Shown: piece by piece, positions 1 to 10,479 of the stretch | Numbering within the stretch: position 1 is the stretch's first letter | Layout of the letters: each line of letters begins with the position of its first letter | Assembly (NCBI GenBank): GCA_015501595.1 | Contig: JADNRX010000053.1 | Location: 1 to 64,000 of the forward strand | Direction of reading: 5' to 3' | Source: Hymenopellis radicata | Taxonomy: Eukaryota; Basidiomycota; Agaricomycetes; Agaricales; Physalacriaceae | DNA length: 64,000 nt | Notes under the pieces: model-generated | What the model saw: only the letters and a program-made list of their open reading frames with translations | Databases searched by the model: none | Told to the model about the DNA's origin: nothing | Made by a program: the position numbers and the translations under genes

Positions 1-520
1 TGATGTCGAGAATCCAATTGAGATATCAGGAAGCTCGTCGCCGATGGAGCTCAGCGATGCCGAAGATGACGAGGTATGTAGACTATAATCCTGAACTTGC
101 ATTTTAGGTAGCTGACCCTGCGACACGTAGTACGATGAGGCAAAGGAGGCGCTGCTTAAGCGAGCAGATGAACTGGAAAGAGCCGCGAAGCTGTTGCGTG
201 AGCAGGTTGCTCTGGGTTCCGGGTCGAAGATATGGGTGAAGAGTATACACCGGCAGAACATTGGCAAAGATGCGAGTGCCCTGGTGCAGGATGTCCAGAA
301 GTTCACAGTTTCAGGAAGGCGGAGGGAGACTACCTGGGCCAAGAAGGCTGATCGAAACTCTGCACGCTATACAGCTAACACGATGGGATATCAGGTGCCG
401 CTTCGCGAGGCCCCGACCCCGAGTCTGACAGCAGAGTCAACTGTACAGTCCGGTGGAGATGGGAGCATGAAGGATCAAGGAGAAGGGAGATCAGCAGCAG
501 ATGCAATTGAAATAGATTAG
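1..520 (+). CDS. C-terminal end of an unidentified protein (5' partial)
   Basis: Two exons are visible. The first enters from the left edge and reads in frame 2 to position 73, ending in an acidic Ser-rich stretch (SPMELSDAEDDE). A 57-nt intron lies at 74-130 (donor gtatgt, branch gctgac, acceptor cgtag). The second exon runs from 131 to a TAG at 518-520, and the frame is continuous across the junction. The tail begins with a basic amphipathic helix (KEALLKRADELERAAKLL) and ends in a low-complexity region. The style resembles the C-termini of large basidiomycete transposase-like or zinc-finger proteins, but no catalytic domain is inside the window, so I do not assign a function. The stretch 521-1854 that follows holds no convincing gene. 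Confidence 0.5.
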
Positions 521-1854
521 AGTAGACAGTGAGACATGATGATTCATAACGAAGATGCAACTGCGATGGTGAATCCCAATTAGGAAGGAGGTCTTCTTCG
601 CGCGGGGCACTTGCACGAAGTACCATTTCTGTAGGAAGCGGCTGAGGTGCCATAATACATGTCTGGAGGCAATACAGGACCTATATCCACATTTCTGTAC
701 TGGTAGAAACTTTGAAATCCTTTTGATGAAGCTTGGACTCGAGATTATTAACATGTGCATAATATTTAAACATAAAAATAATACACAAGGTCGGTTTGTA
801 GACTATTTCGAACATTTTCTCCACCGGAAGTTTGAGGAGAAACGGTGGTGAACAGCAGTTCGACGGTCGCGGTGGACTTGGGCGAGATTTGGGCGAGCGG
901 CGGCGTTTGCCGAAGGTCACGTGATTGTACGGTTGGTGGGTCAATAGCGTTTAATATCACATGCCAAGGGATTCGTGACTGCATTGTCGCTGGACGATTG
1001 TCCGTGGCAGCAGCGTGTGTGAAGAGGCTTTTGGTTTGGGTTTGGTAGCATGTACTGGCCAGGTACTGGCGGTATGGTGCCACGACCGGTGGAGCCGCTG
1101 CGCGGGCAGGAGGCACCCTACTATCACTGCTAGATTTAGTGTGCTAATACATATGTTTTATTCTGTTCTTTTATGTTTCGAAGTAATCTGAGAGGCGCTA
1201 GGAACAGGCGGGGTATAGGGTTTGCTGTATTATTCTGTTTTCCGAAACATAAATCAACAGAATTAAACATGAGAAAATCTGTATATCGGTCGCTTTTACA
1301 GAAGTGCCGAAATAACAGTAGGAAACAGAAATAAACAGACGCCGTTTTCACTGGGCTTGAATGATAGCTCGAGGTCCGTCTCGGATGGTAGCTCGAGCAT
1401 CCCATCGGGATCAACCTCATCGAGTGCCCATAAGGTTTGCCCTGACATAGTACAGATATTCAGGAGCGTTAATGCCCAAGTGCATCTTGATTCAAGGCAG
1501 TAAGCCGGCGTAAGGATATACGAATGAATGTGGAACATGCCAGGACTCAGTATTGGTGGTAAACGCAAAATCAAGTGGCTCTTCGCTGGTGAGAATGAAG
1601 CGAGATCGGATTCGAAGGCCAAAGTCGTGGGCGTTGATGAGGAAGGAGCATCATAGTGTCACATGACATTCAGAGTATTGCTGACCGCCATTGTCCATCT
1701 TGCCGTCGTACCACGACTATCACTGACCTCGAACGACGCGTCGCCTGATATTTTCTGTACGAGGAGGGCGTCCAACCCTGGAATTCACCAAGTGAGTACC
1801 AGTAGTCGCGTGGGACTATATAACCGTCGCGCTTATAGTATTTTGATAGAGGCG
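521..1854. other. Intergenic region, no gene seen
   Basis: Only short overlapping ORFs without splice-consistent continuation are present. From about 1640 onward the sequence resembles the 5' flank of the F-box copy at 10.5 kb, so it belongs to a duplicated unit. An in-frame upstream ATG at 1663 exists, but that part looks like leader. Confidence 0.6.
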
Positions 1855-3639
1855 ATGTCCCATGAATGCCCCCACTGCGGCCTTCCTCCAACGAAGAAGC
1901 CACGCAGAACTCCCGCCCAGTCCCCCTATGAAGCCTATTTGGGGACAAACATTGCCTTTACCGCGCACGGCCATGATAGAGTCGACATCGGGAATCTGGT
2001 TGCCCATGCCAAAGCGGACATAGCGGATTTGGACCGCAGTATAGAGAAGCTACAGATGTCTCTGGCTGCAGCCAAGATGGAGAGGGACACAACAATTGCC
2101 TTCCGTGACTCACACCTCGCGCTCTTCCCTCCCATCCACCAGCTTCCCGTTGAAGTGCTCCTCGAGATCTTCCACCTCACGTTCGAGAAGCCGTACAACG
2201 TGTTTGCTTCGTCGCGTAGTGGTCCGTGGCTTCTGGGAAAGGTCTGCCGGAGGTGGAGACAAATTGCTTGGTCCTGCGCGAGTCTCTGGACCGCCTTTAC
2301 TCTAACGGATATCGAAGATGGCTACCACAAAGTCGGTACCAAAGTTCTCTTTGAAGGGGCGCTTTCGCGGTCTGCGAAACGCAACGAGTTTCATATCCCC
2401 TTGGGTGGTCTGAAGAAGACACAAATCAGCGACATTGCCAAAAGCGCAGAAAGTTGGCACGACGCGTCTTTTGAAGGCTCTCTCCAGAATTTTGAACCCT
2501 TTCTGAAGATTGGCAAAATGCCTTCACTGGTGGCGCTTGGACTCAATATACACGTGTCTTACGGCAACTTGGACGCCTGTTACCAGTTCCTCTCGTCGCT
2601 TGGTAAACACGTACCACACCTGCGCCGATTGACGCTGGCTATTACGCAAGTCTCCTCTGCCACTGACCGAAAGCTATGGAAGATCAAATTCCCCTGGAGG
2701 CAGCTAACGGAGCTCGTTGTCCCTCTCGACTATATCGTTTCATGCCAGCACCTTCTCACTTGCTGCCCTGACCTGGGAACGTTGAAGGATCACCCTCATT
2801 TGTCGCACTATGATCGGGTGAAGAACACCTCGAATATTCCTGGGCTTCAGGCAGTTGTCTCCCATTCCAAGTTGTCCTTCATCGACATGTCTCCCAGTCT
2901 CGCAATAACGCTGTTGGATCATATCAGATGCCCAGCGCTGACGCGTTTATCATTGCCTTGCCCGCGCGCGTATCAGTCCGACGGGCAAGTTCTCCAACGA
3001 TTCATACAGCGATCAGAGTGCACAATTAGGATTGCGGAGCTCACGTTCGCTGATTACTTCGTTTTTCCTGAAACATTCCTATCCACACTATCAGGGCTCA
3101 CAGATCTGAAGCTGTCCTTCAGCGCAGACTTTCCTCGAGGCGACCTCAAACAGATCGAGTATCTCGCGGACCGGACCGTCGTGCCCAAGCTACGGGTTTT
3201 GACAATCACTACGACGACAATATCCAGGTCCATCTGGGAGGAACTCAAGGACACCCTCATTCGTGTCCTGAGTGCTCGATACCAGTCCCCCGAAGAGTCG
3301 TCTCCAGGGACAGATATACAGGAAGTCGTTGTTGTGCTTGGAAGAGAGACATATATGCTGCCTGGCGACCGTACCGATGGATCTGTTTATTTCATTGAAG
3401 GATATTCATCCGGGCGACGTGATTCGGAAGAAAACAAGCGACGTCTACACGGGGACTATGGCAAAGACTGTATAATTGAAGACCTCGTGGATGCCGACTT
3501 TGTTGAGTTTTGGGAACTAAAGGAGAGAGGGTTGAATTTAAGCCTCTCGATATGGAGTGAGTTGCTTCCTTCCCGTTCAGCTGTGCCGCTATACTGACTT
3601 GGTCTTTCAGAGGGTCGTACGTTGATCAGATATGTCTAA
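1855..3639 (+). CDS. F-box protein, copy 1 (duplicated at 10.7 kb)
   Basis: Likely a substrate-recognition subunit of an SCF ubiquitin ligase. The proposed start is the ATG of MSHECPHCGL, since the protein matches its 10.7 kb paralogue closely from here. Order of parts: a CxxC pair at the N-terminus (ECPHCG), a coiled coil (about residues 45-80, DIADLDRSIEKLQ), the F-box (LPVEVLLEIFHLTF followed by VCRRWRQIAWS and a conserved LW), then a leucine-rich region to the end. Exon 1 ends at 3556; a 54-nt intron 3557-3610 (gtgagt, ctgac, tttcag) leads to a last exon coding KGRTLIRYV and stop. All phases close, giving 576 aa. The target protein is unknown. Without the intron, the reading ends at 3597. 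Confidence 0.85.
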
Positions 3640-4349
3640 ATGCGACGTTCAAGATACTTGTATTGCATGAGTTATCTGGTATCACAACCACCACCACGTG
3701 TTGTATTTGCTCGTGCAGTACTATAGGATACTTGTAAATTTACACAATTTTTGCAATGTAAATATTAACGCTTCTCAAACGACACGTTCTCCCTTATGGT
3801 ATTGTCTTGCTGCAGTCAGAACATTGTGATGGTGTAATGGGACAGCTTAGACTCAGAGGTGCTTCGATGTTCAAAGTGTGTGTCCGAGCAGCGGCTTGTA
3901 AATTGCGATCAGGACGACGTCCATTCACGCTTGCTATGGTACTTAGGAGCATGGACACCTAGTCACGTCATGGAAAGCCTGATGACTGCCAAATATATAT
4001 ACTGAGGAAGAAGGCTGCGTGTAGGCTACGGTGACGGTGTAGCTGGAATGGCTCGAAGAGGATACTGGTACATCTTCGTCTCTCTTCGTCTGTCCGAAAA
4101 GACCAGGCTCTAGTGTCGAGTTTACGAGACAATGCCGCAACTCTAGAGCCTCGCGAGGCTCGTGGCGCAGACCGTCACGTGATAGCGATGAACTGTCTCG
4201 ACTCTCGGTTCCGTTCGTGAATCACCACCACCACCTTCCAAGTCTACTTGCGAGTGGTATCATCAGCAGGTTATCGAAAGCACAACCACAAATGTAACGT
4301 CCGTCTTCGCGACAAATTTTCGACGAACCTCACATCTACGTGTCTCAAG
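3640..4349. other. Intergenic; start is duplicated 3' flank of the F-box gene
   Basis: About 260 bases after the stop are clearly similar to 12430-12690 downstream of the second F-box copy, including the same cluster of tgtaaat and accacca motifs. The rest holds nothing recognisable. Confidence 0.6.
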
Positions 4350-5928
4350 ATGTCTGAACCGCCTACGTCCAAATTCATTGATCCTCGTCTCTTGGAGCAG
4401 CTTCTTGCATCAAACAACATTCCCGAACCCGAGGTCAATGCAGGCTTGAAGGAATATGCCGCATCCCTCGAAGACGCTAGTAATGTTCTTCACGAAGAGC
4501 TGCGCAACGCCCAGGATTTAGTCCAGAGACTAACACGTCAAATCGCTAGGATAGACGAGAAGCTGCAGGCTGTTAAATCTGTCCTGAATCCTGTCCGCGC
4601 ACTTCCGGCTGACGTTCTGCGCGTCATATGCTCCCACCTCGTCGCTGCTCCGTCGGAACTCGTATTGTTTGGAGATTACTATTCCCACTCATTCTCGCCT
4701 TCTGTGGCAGGGTCCGACACTGTGATACAGAACTCGTTGAACCCTAGGAACTCTATTTGGTCACTGTCGCGAGTGTGTCAGAACTGGCGGGACACAATCA
4801 TAGAGTCTCCGTCGCTCTGGTCAACAATATCAGTCCATTTGCGAACGCCTGGTTCGGATCTGCCGGACGCCGAGAGAGGACTTTATGGACAGCTCTTTCT
4901 GCTCCAACTCTACCTTCAGAGGGCGAAGAGCCATCCTCTAGCTCTCCTCTGCTGGACGACAGCCTATAACATGAGCCCATATCACCCACTGTTAGCTGTA
5001 TTATCGCCATATTTGAAACATGTCCGCATCCTCGTTACCAACCTGCCGCCCGACGTAACACAGACTTTCTTCCAGACTGGAAGTATCGCCAATGTGGAAC
5101 AGTTGGTATCTCAAATTAACACTGAGGACCTCGTTCGGCGTACTTTTGATTTCAGTCTGTGTCGAAAGCTGTGGTCCATTCACATCAACCTCACGGGTGT
5201 ACCTGGAAGCCCTGGGGTGACCACCATCTACCATCTACCGGACACAGTCACTCACTATCGTGGGCTGCTTGTGACGGAATTATCCGACCTTCGAAGTTTG
5301 GGAAACCTTTCTCATTTGCAGGATCTAAGCCTCATCGCTACAAACTGGGACGAAACGCTTGTAACTCGGCCCCATATCCATCTGCCCGCCTTGACGAGGA
5401 TGTATATGGAGTTGGACATGGATGGCGCAAACGTGGTGGCACCTATATTCCAGATAATTAATGCCCCTCAACTTGAAACTCTCACTATTTTTACGGAAAA
5501 CTGCATTGTTTTGCCTTCCTTCGCGTCTATCCCGACTCTGAGCGCCGTGAAAACGCTCCACTTGATGTCCCCGGACATCGTTCCTCATCTCCTTCCCAAA
5601 CGTGGAACGTCTGATGATTGCGGTGTCCAAGCTTGATGGAGAATTCGTCTCTCAGCTTCACCTGCACGCATACGTCGTACCTCTTTTGCCTCGCCTCCAA
5701 TCACTGAAGTTGGTTGAATATTCAGCAGAGGCCGACATAGGCGCCAGCGTTATTGCAGTGGCCGAGAGCCGACGACGGGATGGGAATGCCTCTGCGTTGC
5801 GCAAAGTGTCCTTAGCGCATGAGCCAAACATCGATGAGAGGTGGCGAGAAAATTGGGAGACGCTGCAACGTGATGGTTTAGTTGTTGAGTACGGAGCTGT
5901 CAATGATGTTGAGAAAGTATTCTTTTGA
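4350..5928 (+). CDS. F-box protein, single frame break near 5580-5600
   Basis: Starts at MSEPPTSKF. A coiled-coil region (about residues 35-75, ending IARIDEKLQAVKSVL) is followed by an F-box (LPADVLRVICSHL ... LSRVCQNWRDTI, then SPSLW) and leucine-rich sequence. The first frame stops at 5636 after a short unrelated tail. The family-like sequence continues one frame over from about 5581 (LISFPNVERLMIAV) to a stop at 5926-5928. The two parts join naturally as one protein of about 525 aa if one base is surplus. No GT-AG intron fits, so this is a real frameshift or a sequence error. Role inferred: SCF adaptor of unknown target. It is a different F-box lineage from the 1.9 and 10.7 kb pair. Confidence 0.7.
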
Positions 5929-6436
5929 TACGACCTATTGAACATTGAATATACTTAAAATTGTGTCTGCCACATAAAACGCCGGAGTTGCTTCAGCACT
6001 TCGAAATGTCCAACTTGGGCATGGAGCAGCCTGGAATTGTGTGAAATTGTTACGTCTGTCTTCACCAACAGCTACAGAACCCCTGCTTCAATGAGATCAG
6101 ACACCTTTGACAAGTTCGAGAGATCAGGAAATTACAGGAATCAGGAATCAGGATGTCGCGCCGCCCACGTGATCCACAAGCCTCTTGGCAAGAGCCTCCA
6201 AGTTGAAGGAGCCTTGCCTTTAACTTTGCAATTAGCAGTCTTTTTCACCACGACCAAGGGTAAGCACCATCATTCTGGAGCGACGATACAACGGCTGATG
6301 CATAGCATAGCGTATTAGGTTACAGTGAGCCTTTAAACCCTTCCTGACGTTACAAGACCTCGCCACGCCGTTCCTAGACGTTTTTACCATCCCGCCTTGT
6401 CGAATATCGCGTATATACGTGCCTTTCCGCCTTCCC
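5929..6436. other. Intergenic, nothing recognised
   Basis: No gene or clear repeat is visible. It may include the unrecognised left flank of the Copia remnant that follows. Confidence 0.5.
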
Positions 6437-7500
6437 ATGCCTCCGAAACCGCGCGGCGGCGCACCTGACCATCCAGTTCGTCCCAGTACCAAACCCCTCG
6501 AGCCCAGCGTGTCTCTTATCGACCTGGACGACGACGACGACGCCACGCTGTCCGTCGCAGCCGGTGGATCCATGGTTGATTCGCGGATGCTCGATATGTT
6601 CGAGAAATTTCTTGCGACCCGCGCGGAACCGGAACCCCAACACTCTTCCATAGCCACATCATCGATGCCATGTGGATTGACCGCACATACCCTCGCATAC
6701 GCGCCGTGACGCTTTCCGAGCTGTCCTGGCCCTCGGACAACGAAAAACTCAGCCTGGCAGACTCCAACTTCACAAGATGGTCCGAAACCCTCCGCGCAGT
6801 TCTCACTCTCTCGCACCCTCTGATCTACCACATTGAACCCAGTGACAAGAACGACTTCTACGCTAAGCCCAACCCTGACGAAGAGCCGTTTGCGTACACC
6901 AACTGGATCGCGAACGACGCCACGGTTGTCGCGTTCGCGAAACAGCAGATGATGCCGGAGGAGAAGGCTGTCTACAAGGCACACACGACCGCCGCAGCCC
7001 TCTGGACTGCAATCACTACACGACATCTCAAGCGCAGGGTTGTTGCGCAGGTCACTTTCATCCTGAAGCTTCTTTCCTTGACTTTGGTGCCGGGCGATGA
7101 TCATGCTCAGAAGATTCACGAGATGGTCATGTTGAACAAGAGACTGTGGGAGATGGGTACGCCCACGGAGGATGTTTTTCTGTGTGCTGCGCTCATCCGC
7201 GCGATGGGGACACACTACCGGGACTATCGCTCGCTTGTGATGGAGAATTTATCCAGGTCGACAAAGGCCAACCCGTATACGTCGGAAGACATTCGAAAAC
7301 TCTTCGAGCTTGTGGCAGCGATTGAGAAAGACGACGCGTTGTGAAACTGGACCGGACCGGAAACGAACTCACGCTCAACAATGTCCTCTGCATTCCCGAA
7401 TATTCTGTCCGTCTCATCTCTGTCGCTACAATCTCTGATGACCTCCAATGTGAAAGCCGATTCTCTTCTACATCAACTACCATTATCCATGGCTGTCGAC
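6437..7500 (+). mobile_element. Decayed Copia-type LTR retrotransposon (gag plus a fragment of pol)
   Basis: The first part (start MPPKPRGG, acidic DLDDDDD) runs to about 6690, where a one-base shift is needed to continue into a reading frame ending at 7344. That second part is typical of fungal Copia gag: a substrate-like opening (NFTRWSETLRAVL), a middle with AAALWTAITTRHLKRR, and a C-terminal helical region. A further frame change leads to a short stretch (LTLNNVLCIPEYSVRLISV) that matches the segment before the integrase of Copia polyproteins. The zinc knuckle, protease active site, integrase and reverse transcriptase are missing, and no LTRs were found. It is an internally deleted, inactive copy. 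The long minus-strand ORF over it is a shadow. Confidence 0.75.
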
Positions 7501-8069
7501 ACGTCCTTGCAACTGGTACTCGTATGCCTCATCGTAACTTTATCGCCTCGCATGCAGCTAGACCTCACTATAGACTTCACTTTCATAACTACAGACACCA
7601 CTCCAGACGTCAGCGTACCGCCTCGGCCATCTCAATATCCCTGCTATACTTCACATGGTTCGCCACACTTCTGCATCTGGTATGCCTGTTGATCTATTCA
7701 CATTATCACCCAATTTCTCATCTTGAATCCTCGGGAAACAGCTGCACTCGTCAGTTCCAAGGGTACCGGAGGGTCCCAGAGCGACAAGGAGGTTGGCGGC
7801 GGTGGCGGTTGACCTGACTGGGCATGTTTGTCGTCGATGAGGCTACATGTTTCCCGTGGGCTGTACCTCTGCTAACATAATCAAGTGCTTTTGAACGTCT
7901 ATGGGTGTGGGGGCTGCGGATTGAGCAACCGATGGTCAGCAACCGAGGATGGCGAGCTATGTTCAGACGTGATGATTGCGTGGTGTGAGTCGCGACGCAT
8001 CGACTGTGGGAACAACATGGGAAAAGAACGTCAAGGGGACATACAAGCTGAATCTCCCACAGTGGTCTC
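7501..8069. other. Degenerate sequence, no gene seen
   Basis: Frames are broken and no motif continues the Copia polyprotein. Likely further decayed element sequence and intergenic DNA. Confidence 0.45.
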
Positions 8070-8530
8070 TCAGCTATGCACTAAGCCGTTTCTATCATCT
8101 TGGGGAAAAGCCAATCGGCCACGAAGATCACTACACAAAGATCAGTGCGCGTTTATGGCTAAAGCAAAATTCGCTGGCCATAGCATGCGCAGCCGCCCGT
8201 TTGGTCCAGCACAACAAATCGTCCAAGGTCTTGCTGGGAAAAGGCGTTTTCGGATTAGTTCTGTCGAAGGAAGGCACAACCGAGACCTCGTAGAGCTAGA
8301 ATTGTTCCTCGCCTCGTCTGTAATGGCGGGGTGTTGCCGGAAATGGTGCTTCGTTCGTTCGATAGTGACGCGGACTGCAGTGCATCCGCTTGTGTCTGAG
8401 CCGAAGATGTAGCTAGGCAAGGCAAGCTTCCAAAATGATTTCCATATGGAGACATGGTTGTGGATAGAGACTGGATAGAGGTGAGGCGGTTTGCGGGGCC
8501 ATCGTGGAGTCGAACAAAACAAGGACAATG
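8070..8530 (-). pseudogene. Family A remnant (heavily decayed copy)
   Basis: Read on the minus strand, recognisable pieces appear in family order. They are an opening like MSPYGNHFGSLP, the element AQTQADALQS (intact copies have ALTQTQVDAM), a GPNGR patch (GPNGE in intact copies), WPANFAL (WPDLFAC) and a ruined PDWLYPRM. The parts lie in different frames with stops between them. The closest relative in the window is the equally decayed copy at 16190-16550, which shares extended nucleotide similarity. It is immediately followed on the same strand by an intact family A gene at 8608-9353. Confidence 0.6.
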
Positions 8531-8607
8531 GACAGAGGGCCGCCGTGAGCTACGCTTATTGTGTTACACAGTAGTCCATTCGACGGAATAAAATAGCAGA
8601 CAACGAC

Positions 8608-9353
8608 TCAATAACAGCAATTCTGTGGAAGTGAAAGCAGACACGATAGCATTGCATTTGAAGGGATAGCCGATAAACAGTAATTAAACATTGCTTGAGC
8701 ATCTGAAGAGAGAAAGGGAGAGATATTTGACGTGGATCATGCTTCGCACACAAGTCAACATATGGAACGTATAGACGACGCCAAGGACATACCGTTTGTA
8801 GTCATCGAATCGGGGGTTTCCGAGGTAACCTTGTCGGCTTCATTGCGTGTTGTAGCAGCGCGTTTCTTCCGTAAGATCTCGGTTGCTTCAAACATCATAG
8901 GATAAAGCCAATCCGGGACTACTCATATTCGCATCAGCGCGTGTCGACGATTAGGGTAGTAGGAAACGTACATGCAAATAGGTCTGGCCAACGCATACAG
9001 ATGCTGTGGACCTTATTGAACTCCCCATTCGGTCCACGACCGAATGTCTCCCAAAAGCGTTGTATGATGTGCTTGGCGATCGTCGCGTTCGGATTGCGAC
9101 CAGTAAAAGAGGGCACTACCCCAGCCACGTAGCAGTAGTACTGTACTTTGTTTCGCCAGAATGGGACAAGCGTTGTCCTTGCGCCAACTCGTCGCATTTC
9201 CTCAACGAGGGCACGTTGGGTGCCACCGGCGGCGGCGATTTGCTCGCCGGACAGGATGTGGTGCGCCATTGCATCCACTTGCGTCTGCGTTAAGGCGAAC
9301 CCAAAGACATACGGAGTAGGCAGCTCCGAGAGGTGTTCCCAATACGCGGACAT
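8608..9353 (-). CDS. Family A small protein, intact, 3 exons, 200 aa
   Basis: Function unknown. Exons on the minus strand: 9353-8972, 8918-8793 and 8702-8608. Introns use gtacgt/gtag and gtatgt/ttcag, and all phases close (603 nt). The start is MSAYWEHLSELP, the position conserved among copies; an upstream in-frame ATG exists. Family signature: a short N-terminal segment with PYVFGFALTQTQVDAM, an acidic helix (LSGEQIAA), a beta-rich core (TTLVPFW ... YYCYVAGVVPSF), a helix (IIQRFWETFGRGPNGE), then WPDLFA and, across intron 1, FPDWLYPMM. The tail is charged and differs from other copies. No signal peptide or membrane segment is seen. It lies between a decayed copy and a second intact copy, all in the same orientation, which suggests local duplication. 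Confidence 0.75.
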
Positions 9354-9689
9354 GACTGCTGGTAGGTGAGGGGGAGTTTGTGATTGGTGTGGAGCTGAAC
9401 AAAGGACAAAGGGCACCGCGAGGGCCTCTTTAAGCGTACACGTGCTCGCAGTGAGTCGCCAACCCATTGTTGAGTGTCCACGCCGTCTCATTGTCTGCCT
9501 GACTGATAGCATGTAAGCACAACAAGCCTCTTACTGCCAGATACATTTCTGTTTAATGTAAGCGGACATGGTAACATTGCATTGTAGACGGAGAGCTCAA
9601 AGAGAGTGATTATTATATGTTTCCTAAGTTTGAATCAAGTTAACGAATGGAACACGCTGAGGACCCGAGGACGTACATACCCACTAAAC

Positions 9690-10232
9690 CTAAATGATAT
9701 CAGCGGGTTTTCTCCTTTCTGCAGCGGCGCGCGCCTTCTGGGCCTTCTCGGCCATGTATCGAGCTTTCTCTACCATTCTGGGGTAGAGCCAATCGGGTAC
9801 TGATAATCGTTCATCAGTTGAGTGCCAATAGTTCTACCTGATGAAAAACATACTCGCAAAACAATCTGGCCAAAGCATACATGTACTGTGCAGCTCCTTC
9901 AGTTCACCATTGGGTCCGTTACCGAATCTCTTCCGGAAGTCGGCCAATATGGGCTTCGAAACCGTCTCGCGAGGATTGTGACCATCGAAGGAGGGGATTA
10001 CGCTGGTCACGTAGAGGTAGTAGCGTACATCGTCTTTCCAGAAAGGAACGAGGGTTGACCGCACGCCTTCGGCCCGCATTCGAGCTATGATGGCGCGATG
10101 GGTACCCCCAGAGGCGGTGATTTGTTCCTCGGAAAGAGTGAGGCGTGCCAATGCATCCACTTGTGGTTGCGTCAAGGCAAACCCGGACATGTAGGGGATG
10201 GGCAGCTGTCCGATGAGATCTTCATAAGACAT
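9690..10232 (-). CDS. Family A small protein, intact, 2 exons, 162 aa
   Basis: Function unknown. Exons on the minus strand: 10232-9854 and 9799-9690, separated by a 54-nt intron (gtatgt ... tcag). The total is 489 nt with all phases closed. Sequence order: MSYEDLIGQLPIPYMSG, ALTQPQVDAL, LSEEQITA, the beta-rich core STLVPFW and YYLYVTSVIPSFDG, FGNGPNGELKELH, WPDCFAS, then IPDWLYPRM and a basic Ala-rich helical tail (MAEKAQKARAAAERR) ending at TAG 9690-9692. It represents a second subfamily, closest to the broken copy at 22.2-22.6 kb. Its start lies 432 bases from the divergently oriented F-box copy 2. Confidence 0.75.
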
Positions 10233-10479
10233 GCCTGGTGATACTGTATGAGGTAGGTGTTTGTGGTCGGTTGTGATGAAGGTGAACAAAGGACAAAGAC
10301 TCGAGAATAGCCTCGAAGTTGCACGTCCACGTGACAAGAATGGCACATACTGAAGCGCGAGCGCTAGCGAGCAATAAGTAACTTTGCGTGTAGGGAGATG
10401 ACACCCATCATATCAATCTGCTGGCTATGTTGAAGCAGCGCTGAATGTCGAGCGTGGGAATAAAGCGCCTGAGTCATGA

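Noticed and set aside
6232..7215. 327-codon ORF on the minus strand
   Set aside because: It overlaps the Copia gag in antisense, contains no recognisable domain and follows from the base bias of the opposite strand.
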